Source of the DNA: Akkermansiaceae bacterium
Lineage (GTDB): Bacteria > Verrucomicrobiota > Verrucomicrobiia > Verrucomicrobiales > Akkermansiaceae
Length of the DNA stretch: 14,651 nt
Direction of reading: 5' to 3'
Assembly (NCBI GenBank): GCA_011524615.1
Contig: WTJZ01000001.1
Coordinates: forward strand, 1,432 to 16,082
Under the pieces are notes generated by a model. It was not told where the DNA came from and ran no database searches. It saw only the letters and a list, made by a program, of their open reading frames with translations. A program made the translations under genes and the position numbers. This document shows positions 1-9,200 of this stretch, piece after piece; the stretch's first letter is position 1; the number at the start of each line of letters is the position of its first letter.

Positions 1-1198
1 GAGCAGCCCCTTTTCTATCTTGAAAGAGCTTCCAATCTCCCATGCGTAATGATGTGCCACGGTAGAGGTAATACTCTCTCTCTGGAGCATCCTTACTCGC
101 TCCCTTGAGCACCTGCGTGATATTTACGCCATCGATTACACGATCCGAGGGAACCTCCCCTCCCACCATCTGAGCGATCGTTGGAAATAGATCCATGGTT
201 GATAGTTGGGTATCTGACACGACTCCAGCCGCCACCTGTCCTGGTTGCCACGCGATACATGGAACCCGACATCCCCCCTCATAATCCGTAAACTTACCAG
301 CTCTCAATACACCTGCAGATCCTGAAGCCTTCCCCTTCCCTAACCAAGGACCATTGTCAGATGAAAAGACCACTAAGGTATCATCCTCCAGCCCCTCCTT
401 CTTCAGCGTATCTAGTATCTGACCTACAGACCAGTCAATCTCCGCGATCACATCCCCATAGATCCCCTTCGGCGTCTTACCTGCAAAGTCTTCTGAGACA
501 TAGAGAGGAACATGTGGCATCGTATGCGCTAGATAGAGAAAGAAGGGCTTATCCTTATTAGCGGTGATAAACTCTTGGGACTTCTCCGTGTAGCGTCGCG
601 TCAATAGTCTCTGATCTACCGGCCACTCCACCACTTCTTCCCCCTCCATGAGAGGGACTAGATTCTTATTCTTCTTTCCATTAGGCTTACGGAAGTCCTC
701 CTCAGTATACCCTTCATTCCACTTCACCTCTGCAGAGATCTTCGCGGTATGATCATTCCACATATCATTACTGTAGGGGATGCCCCAGTAATAATCGAAC
801 CCCTGGGACGTTGGTAAGAATTCTGGCAGATGCCCGAGGTGCCACTTACCAATCAGAGCGGAAGTGTAGCCCAATGGCTTCAACATCTCTGGGATTGTGA
901 TCTCACTCTGCGGCATCCCGTCCTTACTATCTGGGAAGTAAACTTTATTATTATGCCCCCACCTCTTCGCATTTCTACCAGTCAATAATCCTGCTCTAGA
1001 TGGCGAACAAATCGAACTCGAGGTGGAGAAATCTGTAAACCGCATTCCCTCCTGAGCCATCTGGTCTAAGTGAGGTGTATCAAATCCCTTAGCCCCATAA
1101 CACCCCAGATCTCCATAACCGAGGTCATCTGTATAAATAATGATGAAATTCTGATGGCGCGCGAACAGCGACGACATCGCTAGAGCAGTAATTGACAC
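1..1198 (-). CDS. S1-type sulfatase, secreted (C-terminus cut by window edge)
   Basis: Formylglycine-dependent sulfatase hydrolysing sulfate esters, probably on an algal or other polysaccharide; the substrate cannot be told. Numbering from the ATG at 1177: metal-binding TDDLGYGD (16-23); the sulfatase signature ICSPSRAGLLTGR, with Cys57 the residue oxidised to formylglycine; the second signature GYTSALIGKWHLG; HTMPHVP; SSDNGPW. About 392-399 residues are present and read without interruption to position 2, ending near 'LRMGDWKLFQD', which is the usual late part of the family, so perhaps 50-100 residues are missing. The start is uncertain: in this frame the only options after the upstream stop are GTG at 1198 and ATG at 1177, and neither has a ribosome binding site. 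GTG is chosen because it keeps part of a signal peptide (SITALAMSSLFA). A better signal peptide begins at the out-of-frame ATG at 1218; see the findings. It is divergent from the RND gene. Confidence 0.93.
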   Translation of the reverse strand, partial: MSITALAMSSLFARHQNFIIIYTDDLGYGDLGCYGAKGFDTPHLDQMAQEGMRFTDFSTSSSICSPSRAGLLTGRNAKRWGHNNKVYFPDSKDGMPQSEITIPEMLKPLGYTSALIGKWHLGHLPEFLPTSQGFDYYWGIPYSNDMWNDHTAKISAEVKWNEGYTEEDFRKPNGKKNKNLVPLMEGEEVVEWPVDQRLLTRRYTEKSQEFITANKDKPFFLYLAHTMPHVPLYVSEDFAGKTPKGIYGDVIAEIDWSVGQILDTLKKEGLEDDTLVVFSSDNGPWLGKGKASGSAGVLRAGKFTDYEGGCRVPCIAWQPGQVAAGVVSDTQLSTMDLFPTIAQMVGGEVPSDRVIDGVNITQVLKGASKDAPEREYYLYRGTSLRMGDWKLFQDRKGAA

Positions 1199-1218
1199 GA
1201 GGGATTTGATACTCATCT
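1180..1218 (-). other. 12-codon ORF overlapping the sulfatase start; likely displaced signal-peptide codons
   Basis: An ATG at 1218 opens a frame reading MSIKSLSCQLLL and stops with TAG at 1182-1180, three bases before the in-frame ATG (1177) of the sulfatase. Its first six codons would supply the positively charged start of a signal peptide if the frame moved by two bases at the CTCTC run near 1197-1201. It is therefore either the severed 5' end of the sulfatase gene or a short leader ORF that feeds ribosomes to the sulfatase. The sequence alone does not separate these. Confidence 0.35.
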
Positions 1219-1544
1219 GATATATATTGTTACTTATAGAATACCTCTGACCGCGATAAATTCTGTCAAAAATTGACATTTAACATCATAACACAACCCT
1301 TTCTCCCAGAGATCCTCCTGATTAACTTTCATATCATCCTAAAACGCTTTTCACAATACCACACCATTTCCCTTCTATTCAAAAACACTCTTTTCCATCG
1401 CACACCCCACTCTTCTAACCCTAGCACATTTGTGACATCAGAGCCATGTGTGCCATCCTCCACTCAGTTATCCCTCAAAAAATTCCCAAGGATCTTCAAG
1501 AAAGCTGTTTGATCTGACCAGAAGCTACGTATAGAGAATACATT
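1199..1544. other. Divergent intergenic region between sulfatase and RND genes
   Basis: About 346 bases without a convincing gene. The sulfatase-proximal part (about 1218-1262) is AT-rich with TATA-like runs and could hold a minus-strand -10 element. A perfect 6-3-6 inverted repeat sits at 1264-1278. From about 1279 to 1435 the plus strand is mostly A, C and T with very few G. The last 100 bases lead to the RND start; a weak purine run (AGAGAA, about 1533-1538) precedes that ATG but is not a clear Shine-Dalgarno sequence. A 79-codon TTG-started frame here looks like chance translation. Confidence 0.7.
1264..1278. promoter_or_regulatory. Perfect inverted repeat TGTCAA-AAA-TTGACA (operator or back-to-back -35 candidates)
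   Basis: Six-base arms with a three-base spacer; each arm read outward is TTGACA, the consensus sigma-70 -35 hexamer. On the minus strand, AT-rich sequence resembling a -10 (TATTCT then TATAAG, about 1245-1235) follows at roughly promoter distance, placing a transcript start shortly before the sulfatase start. On the plus strand no good -10 is seen at 16-18 bases. It may be a dimeric regulator site, a sulfatase promoter element, or both. This rests on pattern only. Confidence 0.35.
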
Positions 1545-4500
1545 ATGATTCGCTGGTTCGCTAAAAATGATCTCGCTGCTAACTTCCTGATGATCGGGAT
1601 TTTAGTCGCTGGAGTAATCGTTGCTCTGACAGAGATTCCGCTAGAGGTCAGACCTACGCGTGAGTTATCAGTGATCCATATGACCTTCCCCTTTAGGGGA
1701 GCTAGCCCCCAGGAAGTGGAGCGACAAGTACTCGTCCCTGTTGAACAACGCCTCCAGAACATCACGGGAGTTAAGGAACTCCATGCCAGAGCCTTTAATG
1801 GCATGGGGAAGGTTAGCCTGTTTCTAAAGGATGGAGTCGACCCTAAAGAAAAGTTACCCGAAGTAGAGCGACTCGTCCGCAGTACTCGGAGCCTCCCGGC
1901 GGGACTAGACACGATCAAATATGATATCCCCGACACCTCCCGTTACTTCGAAGTCATCTCCGTCGCTGTCCAAGGAACATCTAAGAACACCTCTCTCCTA
2001 GATCTCACTGAACATGCATTCAGAGTAAGAGATCGCCTCCTTTCATTACCCGAGGTATCACAAGCTAGTGTCGTCGGCACCAGCCCTCAGCAGTTCTCTA
2101 TTCAGCTCGATCAGGAAAAGTTATTCTCCTATGGCCTCACGATCGATAAGGTCCAAAGCTCTATCAAAAATAATTCCCAAGAAAGTGGAGCGGGAACGAT
2201 CCAATATGAAGGTGGGAGGCTCGCTCTCAAGCCAGGTAAGGCCGCTCTCACGGGAGAGGCCTTTGCCAATCTCCCGATCTCACTCCCTAATGGCGAATCA
2301 ATCCCCCTATCTCACCTCGCTACGATCAAAGACGGCTACCCTGAAGAACTCAAGGAGGTCTCCTATGACGGTTACCCTGCGCTCATTATCGAGATCTTCC
2401 AGTCCCGTGAGCAATCAGCCATCACTGTCGCCAACGCGGTCAAAGACTTCGTCGCCCAGTCTCAGCAAGACACTACCGATAAGGCCTTTCTCCTTCATAT
2501 TTGGGATGATGAGTCATACCGTATCGAGGGTCGTTTAACTACCCTCGCCGAATCCCTCTTTCAGGGAGGCCTGTTGGTGATTATTATTCTCGGCCTCTTT
2601 CTCCGCCCTTCTCTTGCCTTTTGGGTAGCCGTAGGCATTCCGATCAGTTTCGCAGGTGGAGCCATATTCATGCCGATCTTTGGTCTCACAGGTAACATCA
2701 TGAGCATCTTCGCCTTTATCCTAGTCCTGGGAATTGTCGTAGATGATGCCATCGTCACCGCCGAGAACATCTACGAACACAAGCGTATGGGCAAGTCTGG
2801 GCTCGATGCCGCCGTCATCGGCACTCAAGAAGTCTCTACTCCTGTCATCTTTGGGGTCTTGACTACGATTGTCGCCTTCCTTCCCCTCTATAACTTTGAC
2901 GGTTACTGGGGCGTCATGGCGGCGCAAATCCCCCCTGTCGTCATTGCCGTCCTCTTGTTCTCCCTCATCGAATCAAAGCTCATCCTGCCGAACCACCTCA
3001 AGCACCTCAACTTTTCAGAAAAGTCGGATCGATATTGGTACAACCGTATCCCTGATTGGTTCAACGGTAAGCTCACTATCTTCATCCAGTCCTGGGTGAA
3101 GCCTGCAGTTCAGCTCTGCATGAGTCACCGCTACCTCACCCTGTCCATCTTCACCAGCATCGCGCTCGCCACCTTTGGCGTTTGGCAGAGTGGACGTCTT
3201 GGGTTCCAAGTCTTTCCCGCCGTCGACATCAACCAACTCAACTGCCGTCTCACAATGCCTTCTGACACGGTCTATGATGACACCAAGCGACTCGTCACAC
3301 ATGTGTATCAGGCCGCTCTCCAACTCCAAGACGAGTTCCGAGATGGAGAGGACCCAGATGCGCCGAGTATCGTCACCGGCATCGTCACGTCCGCTGGTGG
3401 ATACTACGCTAGAGGATATAATGAGCATGTGGGACAAATCGTGCTCGACCTCATGCCTCCAGAAAAGCGGAGCCATAATATGGTCGACAATACGACCCTA
3501 GTAAACCGTATGCGAGAGCTCTGTGGCGAAATGCCAGATGCGCAATCATTCTACATACGCGCTCAAATGGCGGCGCGTAAGAATGCAGAGGACCCTGACC
3601 CTATCGACATCCAGATCAGAGGCAACATCACAGACTCAAATAAGCAGATCCTCCAAGAACTCGAAGATCTCATCAGAACCGAAATCCCTAAGGAAGACCT
3701 CGAGTCGATCTCTAGTGATAAGTCGAATCAACAATTCCAGCTCCAAATCACCCTCAATGAAGAAGGCAAGCGCTATGGACTCACGGAGAGCCTGATCGCT
3801 AAGCAAATCAAGGGCTCCATGATCGGAACCGAAATCACGCGCATTCCTCGTACCACAGGTGAGGTGCGAGTTTACCTCGGCTTCCCTTCAGACTTAAGAA
3901 AGGATCGATACGCTCTCGATCACTTCCTCGTCTCTCTCAATAATGGCACTCTTCTACCTCTCGCTGAGATCGCCGATATCGAAATCACAGAAGTCCCTGC
4001 CCACATCTTCAGAATTGACGGCGCTGCTATTACCAAGGTCATCGCCTCTCCTAAGGATCGCAACTATGACCTCGTTCAGTTTGCGGAAACGATCACACCA
4101 AAAATCAATCAACTCTTCGACCGATATCCTGAACTCAACTGGGTTTTTGGCGGATACCTCGCTGATTATAAGGAAATGCGTCAGAAGCTGATCATTGGAG
4201 TCACCGTACTCAGTCTTGTCATCTTTGCCCTACTCGCTCTGCCGTTTAACTCCGTCGTCCAACCGATCTACGTCATGCTTGCGATCCCATTTGGGGTGAT
4301 CGGTGCAATCCTAGGCCACATCATCATGGGGGCCACCCCGTCTTACCTCAGTATGTTCGGACTCCTCGCCCTCTCAGGTGTCGTCGTCAATGACTCGCTC
4401 GTCTTAGTAGACTGTGTTAATGGGCTGCGGAAGTCAGGCATCCCGATCCGGGAAGCCCTCATCACTGCAGTGACCAAGCGCTTTCGCCCCATCATGCTTA

Positions 4501-4700
4501 CTTCCCTAACCACCTTTGCGGGACTACTCCCTCTGATCTTCTCTCAGTCAATGCAGTCTAAGTTCCTCGTTCCAATGGCAATCTCGCTCGGATACGGTGT
4601 CCTCTTCGCTACGGTCGTCACCCTCGTGCTCTTACCAGTCATTATGCTGATCTCACACGATATCCAGTCCCTATTCAAACGTAAGGAACGCTCCTCTTAG
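1545..4700 (+). CDS. RND-family (AcrB/HAE1-like) efflux transporter permease
   Basis: Inner-membrane proton-driven pump of the hydrophobe/amphiphile efflux RND family, exporting substrates from periplasm or membrane; the substrate is unknown. At 1051 residues it is full length. Topology fits the family: TM1 about 12-29, a large periplasmic loop 30-335, TM2-TM6 about 337-475, TM7 about 530-547, a second periplasmic loop to about 880, and TM8-TM12 about 882-1036. The TM4 motif LGIVVDDAIVTAEN keeps the proton-relay pair Asp400/Asp401 (AcrB D407/D408). In TM10, GVVVNDSLVLVD has Asn949-Asp950 where AcrB has Lys940-Asn941. Thr986 in RPIMLTSL matches the position of AcrB Thr978. The start at 1545 gives the typical MIRWFAKND... 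N-terminus. No membrane-fusion adaptor or TolC-like gene is adjacent; upstream is a divergent sulfatase, downstream a convergent gene 19 bases away. Confidence 0.95.
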   Translation: MIRWFAKNDLAANFLMIGILVAGVIVALTEIPLEVRPTRELSVIHMTFPFRGASPQEVERQVLVPVEQRLQNITGVKELHARAFNGMGKVSLFLKDGVDPKEKLPEVERLVRSTRSLPAGLDTIKYDIPDTSRYFEVISVAVQGTSKNTSLLDLTEHAFRVRDRLLSLPEVSQASVVGTSPQQFSIQLDQEKLFSYGLTIDKVQSSIKNNSQESGAGTIQYEGGRLALKPGKAALTGEAFANLPISLPNGESIPLSHLATIKDGYPEELKEVSYDGYPALIIEIFQSREQSAITVANAVKDFVAQSQQDTTDKAFLLHIWDDESYRIEGRLTTLAESLFQGGLLVIIILGLFLRPSLAFWVAVGIPISFAGGAIFMPIFGLTGNIMSIFAFILVLGIVVDDAIVTAENIYEHKRMGKSGLDAAVIGTQEVSTPVIFGVLTTIVAFLPLYNFDGYWGVMAAQIPPVVIAVLLFSLIESKLILPNHLKHLNFSEKSDRYWYNRIPDWFNGKLTIFIQSWVKPAVQLCMSHRYLTLSIFTSIALATFGVWQSGRLGFQVFPAVDINQLNCRLTMPSDTVYDDTKRLVTHVYQAALQLQDEFRDGEDPDAPSIVTGIVTSAGGYYARGYNEHVGQIVLDLMPPEKRSHNMVDNTTLVNRMRELCGEMPDAQSFYIRAQMAARKNAEDPDPIDIQIRGNITDSNKQILQELEDLIRTEIPKEDLESISSDKSNQQFQLQITLNEEGKRYGLTESLIAKQIKGSMIGTEITRIPRTTGEVRVYLGFPSDLRKDRYALDHFLVSLNNGTLLPLAEIADIEITEVPAHIFRIDGAAITKVIASPKDRNYDLVQFAETITPKINQLFDRYPELNWVFGGYLADYKEMRQKLIIGVTVLSLVIFALLALPFNSVVQPIYVMLAIPFGVIGAILGHIIMGATPSYLSMFGLLALSGVVVNDSLVLVDCVNGLRKSGIPIREALITAVTKRFRPIMLTSLTTFAGLLPLIFSQSMQSKFLVPMAISLGYGVLFATVVTLVLLPVIMLISHDIQSLFKRKERSS

Positions 4701-4719
4701 GAAGGAGTTACTCATCACC

Positions 4720-6168
4720 CTACTCTAGGCTGACACTGTAGTAATAATACTCCTTCTCCTCTCCACTATCGGGAATGAGTGCTTCTAGCTGAGCATTCTC
4801 ACTAGAATAGGCCACACTATATTCCGTAACCGACTGCAGATCCACTGTGCTGTACGCCTTGAGCTGCACTTCATCTACCCGAGAGCCATCTGCTAAGGGG
4901 AGCGTGAGGATTCCCGATGACCTCGCAGGTGTGATCACCGCTCGCTCCGCAAGATCTACTGGACTCGTGCCCAAGAGGTATTCCCACAAGTTCTCCCCCC
5001 CATCTCGATCCGCATCCTGCTCTGGTGAGATGTACGCCTCAGCTCTCGCAGTAGCGACTGCATTCATATAGCCGGTCACTGTTACATTATCAAGGTACCC
5101 TGCATCTTCCCCCTGAGCCTCTACCAACTCATCTCTTGCGTAACTCACTGTCACCTCATGATATCCCGCAGGAATCACGACTGACACTCTTGCCCAATCA
5201 GTATAACCTGAGATCGCTTCTTGAGCCACCCCGTCCAGAGAGACGGTGAGGAAGTCAAAGCCTTCTGTAGAATCCACCTTCCAATCAAATTCCAATACAC
5301 TCGGCCCATACATCGGAATCATTATCCCTGTCGACTCTCCCCCTGCGATGACTCCCGATCGCAATGCACTCTCACTATCTAGGTACCAGTTACTACCAGA
5401 GGCCATCATGATACTACTACCGAGCCCCAGCCCACTGAATTGACCTAGCTCAGTCTCCGCAATGGATACGGTCAATTCCGACTCCGAACTAGGCACGCCC
5501 TCGCTCGAAACCGATAGCGTAAAGGTAAAGTCTCCAGCCACCAATGGAGTACCTACTAATACCCCGTTATCTAGCTCAAGTCCCGTCGGGAGAGCCCCAC
5601 TCAATATCGACACCTCCGCATCTTCATAATTCGATTGCAGGTTGAGATGATACGGTGAGTTCACATGCCCATTCAAGTACTCCTGTGCCAACAAGGCCGC
5701 TGGACTCACCCCATCGATAAAGACATTGTCGAGATACCCTCGATCACTCTCGAATGCATCTGAGTCCAGGGCAAAGGTCCATGTAAGAGTCCTAGTCCCT
5801 CCAGCTAAGACATAGCTCTGTGTCATCCAGTCATCATTACGCCCAGAGATCGTCTCTTGATCCACCCCATCTATCGCAAAGGTAAACTCCCCCGAAAACT
5901 CCTCACTGTCTGTCCGCCAGTCAAAGGACACAACGCTCCCGCCAGCCACGGTCAAACTAATCTCTGTCGACTCATCTAGCCCTATAGCTTCAGTAGCGAG
6001 ATAGCTTCCACCTACCGCACTCGTATCGACAACTACCTCCCATTCCGTGCCCGACGTCCCCACCAAGGACGCATCCCCTAACTCGATCGCATTAAGCACA
6101 TTACTAGACAACTGCGACATCCCGATGGACACCAATAAAATCGAACTCAATAGAATATTTTTACACAT
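4720..6168 (-). CDS. Secreted modular beta-sandwich protein with Ig-like domain and terminal calcium-type motif
   Basis: No enzyme function recognised. From ATG at 6168 it has 482 residues: Sec signal peptide 1-27 (charged MCKN, hydrophobic ILLSSILLVSIG, likely cleavage after VLNA); a beta-rich module (28-153) ending GYLDNVFIDG; a putative Ig/He_PIG-type domain (170-237) with GALPTGLELDNGVLVGTP; a second copy of the first module (242-366) ending GYLDNVTVTG; then DADRDGGENLWEYLLGTSP (385-403), a thrombospondin-3/dockerin-like calcium motif common near the C-terminus of verrucomicrobial secreted proteins; and an 80-residue tail. The two modules share FDW(R/K)-DS, a DGV-QE-ISG core and the GYLDNV end, so they are an internal duplication, perhaps carbohydrate-binding. 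A longer TTG start at 6192 directly abuts an AGGAG but would put a second hydrophobic stretch before the signal peptide, so ATG is preferred. It is divergent from the PA14/DUF1800 gene and may be regulated with it. Confidence 0.85.
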   Translation of the reverse strand: MCKNILLSSILLVSIGMSQLSSNVLNAIELGDASLVGTSGTEWEVVVDTSAVGGSYLATEAIGLDESTEISLTVAGGSVVSFDWRTDSEEFSGEFTFAIDGVDQETISGRNDDWMTQSYVLAGGTRTLTWTFALDSDAFESDRGYLDNVFIDGVSPAALLAQEYLNGHVNSPYHLNLQSNYEDAEVSILSGALPTGLELDNGVLVGTPLVAGDFTFTLSVSSEGVPSSESELTVSIAETELGQFSGLGLGSSIMMASGSNWYLDSESALRSGVIAGGESTGIMIPMYGPSVLEFDWKVDSTEGFDFLTVSLDGVAQEAISGYTDWARVSVVIPAGYHEVTVSYARDELVEAQGEDAGYLDNVTVTGYMNAVATARAEAYISPEQDADRDGGENLWEYLLGTSPVDLAERAVITPARSSGILTLPLADGSRVDEVQLKAYSTVDLQSVTEYSVAYSSENAQLEALIPDSGEEKEYYYYSVSLE

Positions 6169-6256
6169 AAATAAGATCAAATAAAACAACAACTCCTGTT
6201 TTGTTATTGTGTTTTAAATTCACGCCTGATATACACGCCGCTAGGCCAAAATGTAA
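6169..6256. promoter_or_regulatory. Short divergent promoter region of the secreted-protein genes
   Basis: These 88 bases separate two divergent genes for exported proteins. A plus-strand promoter candidate is TTGTGT (6207-6212), a 17-base spacer and TATACA (6230-6235), giving a leader of about 15 bases; it matches consensus only partly. The minus strand has AGGAG at 6197-6193, the only clear Shine-Dalgarno-like sequence in the window, but it lies 24 bases before the preferred ATG at 6168 and next to TTG codons (6192, 6189). Just before the plus-strand start is ATGTAA (6251-6256), a start codon followed at once by a stop, abutting the ATG-ATG at 6257. Confidence 0.35.
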
Positions 6257-9200
6257 ATGATGAAACGAGTTCATTCCCTCTTACTGTTTGTTGTGACGCT
6301 AACCAGCGCCTTTGCTTCCGATTGGAACCTAGAGCGATGGACTAATATCACGGGTAACCCTATCATCAACCTCGAGAGTAGTATAGACTATCCTCATAAC
6401 CCAATTACGTCACAAACAGTCACTGGCCCACTCTCACAAGAGGCCAACTGGGGCAATTACTATGGGTCCCGAGTACGCGCCTACCTGACCGCACCTGCCA
6501 CTGGTACATATTACTTCTGGATCTCTGGTGATGACTACATCCAACTCTATCTCAGCTCAGACAGCACCCCTGAGAACCGCTCTCTCATCGCAAACATCAA
6601 TGGTTGGACTGATGTCTACGAGTGGGACAAGTACGCCAGCCAGATCTCTGCTCCTGTGAACCTCGTCGCGGATGAACAATATTATCTCGAACTCCTTCAT
6701 AAGGAAGGCAACGGTGGAGACCACTTTTCTGTCGCATGGTCGACCACTCTCGATACAGATACCCCAGAGGTAATTTCTGGGGACTACCTCACCCCGGTAG
6801 AATCAGCACCTGAGATCACTGGCCTCGTTCTCACCGCTGGCTCCGACCAAGAAATCTATTACCCTAGAGACACCGCAGAACTTACCGCTCAAGCCGTACA
6901 TATCGAGAACGGAAACAACAACATTATTTACAACTGGGAACAACTCTCAGGCCCTGATGCAGTGCTCGATGCTCCAGACGCCCCTAACACCTTAGTGAGT
7001 TTCCCTTCTGCAGGCACCTATGAATTTCAGGTAACGGCCACGCGTGAACTAGACACCCTCTCAGACTTAGTCACTATCACCGTCCATCCTGCCCTTCACC
7101 CAGAGGCTGGCTCTGTCGATCAGTACTATTGGTTTAATGCTGGATCAGGAGATCTCTATAACTTCGTCGCTCAGCATGACTTCCCTACCGAACCAGACGC
7201 ATACCAAACCATCACCTCACTCTCTGGCCCTCGCTACTTTGCAGACCGTTACGGCTCTCTCACCAAGGGCTACCTACTCCCGCCGAAGTCTGGACGATAC
7301 CGTTTCTACCTAGAGGCGGACGAATATGCCCAATTCTCTCTCAATACCGACGCCGAGAGTCTGAATATGATCTGTGAGGTCAATGGAGCTTCTGTCGAAG
7401 GAGACCTCCACTCACAGGAGAGCCAGGTTTCAGAGTGGATAGAGCTCACCGCAGGCACCCCTACTGAGTTCGAACTCATCTTCAAGGACCGCTGGAGCAT
7501 TGACTTCCACCGTGTCTATTGGGAGTTCGAGGACGACGACTACATCGAACTCATCCAGGGCGAATTCCTTGCTCCACTCACCGAACAGGATCAGCAAGCA
7601 CCTGAACTGCTCGAGAGGAATTACCACGTCCTCGCAGGATCAGACCAGACGCTCTATGCTCCAGACTTCACCACCTCGCTAAACGCTTACTACAGCAGAC
7701 GCTCAGGTGACAAGGCCACCGCTATCCAATGGGTGGATGTCGACCATGCCGGACTCACCTTTAGTGACTCCTCTAGCACGAGTACAGAACTTACGCTCCC
7801 TGGCGAGGGCACCTACACGGTCTCCTTCCAGGTGACCACGCCAGCTGAGACTATCACAGATGAACTCACGATCACAGTCCTCCCTCCACTATCCTCTACC
7901 ACAGGCGGTCTTACACGTGAGGTGTGGATGAATGCGTATTATAACGAACTCTCAGACTTATTCGCAGATTCGCGCTACCCTAGCAACCCAACCATTACAG
8001 ATAAGATCTCTAGCTTTGCGAGTCCAGTCAACTGGTCTAACAAGTACGGCCAAAAAATCTCTGGATACTTACAGGTACCACAAACCGCCTCGTATCAATT
8101 CTACCTCAGTGGCGATGACCATGCCGAGTTCCACCTCAGCACCGATGACTCCGCTGAGAACCTCACCAAGATCAGCGAAGTAACGGACGCGACTGGTGTT
8201 GGAGAATATGATAAGTATGCAGGACAAGTCTCGGAACCCATCACTCTCACTGCTGGTCAACGTTACTACGTCGAGATCTACCAAGTAGACACGTGGGGAG
8301 GTGATCACGTTCAACTCGCATGGGTTAAAGATGGCATTGGAGCCCCAGAGGTCATCCAACCTGGCTTTCTTTCCCCTGTAGGCAATCCCGACCCGTACCG
8401 TTCAGAAGTCTCGTATTACGCATATGCGGGAGAGGATCGCACCTATTACTGGCCTCATCAGGAGTGCTCTATCACGGGACAAGCGATCAAAGCCTTTGGC
8501 TCGAATCTAGATCTCATCACGACTTGGAGCCAACTCTCAGGCCCTGATGCAGTCATCGAGTCTCCAGAGTCCTACACCACTAACATCTCCTTCTCAGAAC
8601 CGGGCACATACGCCTTTAGCTTCTCTGTCATCGCAGCAGGCATCGAGCACAGTGACACCATGGTCGTGACTATCGCAGAGCCGATCAATGATGAGACTGG
8701 CTTCCTCACACGCTCTGTGTGGCTCGATATCGAAGGTGGCGCGATCTCAGACTTCTTGGCCTACGACCCAGAGCTCGATAACCCCACCTTCCAAGACCTC
8801 CTCCCAGGAGTCACACCACCGAGCGACTTTACTGATTACTATGGCACGACTCTAGAGGGGTACATCAGTGTTCCTGTCTCTGGTGAATATAAGTTCTGGA
8901 TCGCCGGTGATAATAACACCCAACTATGGCTCAGCACCGATGAATCATTCGAGAACTTGACCCAGATCATCGATGTCCCGCGCGCCGTTAATTTCCAACA
9001 GTGGGACCGTGACTCTCGCCAAGTATCGGAAGCGATCACTCTCGTTGCTGGTGAGCGCTACTACATGCGCTCCATCCATAAGGAGCATAGCTGGTACGAC
9101 CATTTCTCGATCGCTCTCGAGGGACCTGCTACTAATGGCAGAGAAGAACTCTCACGAGGGTTCATCTCTCCTGCGACTCATGCTCGTGACCATGATCCAG

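Noticed and set aside
1273..1512. 79-codon plus-strand frame starting with TTG upstream of the RND gene
   Set aside because: It has no ribosome site, no recognisable family, and its residue content follows the G-poor base composition; likely a chance frame.
4691..4707. Hairpin CTCCT-(7)-AGGAG between the convergent RND and secreted-protein genes as a bidirectional terminator
   Set aside because: The stem is only five pairs, has no T-run on either side and overlaps the RND stop; too weak to call.
6169..6192. TTG start at 6192 or 6189 for the minus-strand secreted protein, because of the adjacent AGGAG
   Set aside because: The spacing is 0-3 bases, too short for initiation, and the extra residues put a second hydrophobic run before a complete signal peptide starting at ATG 6168.
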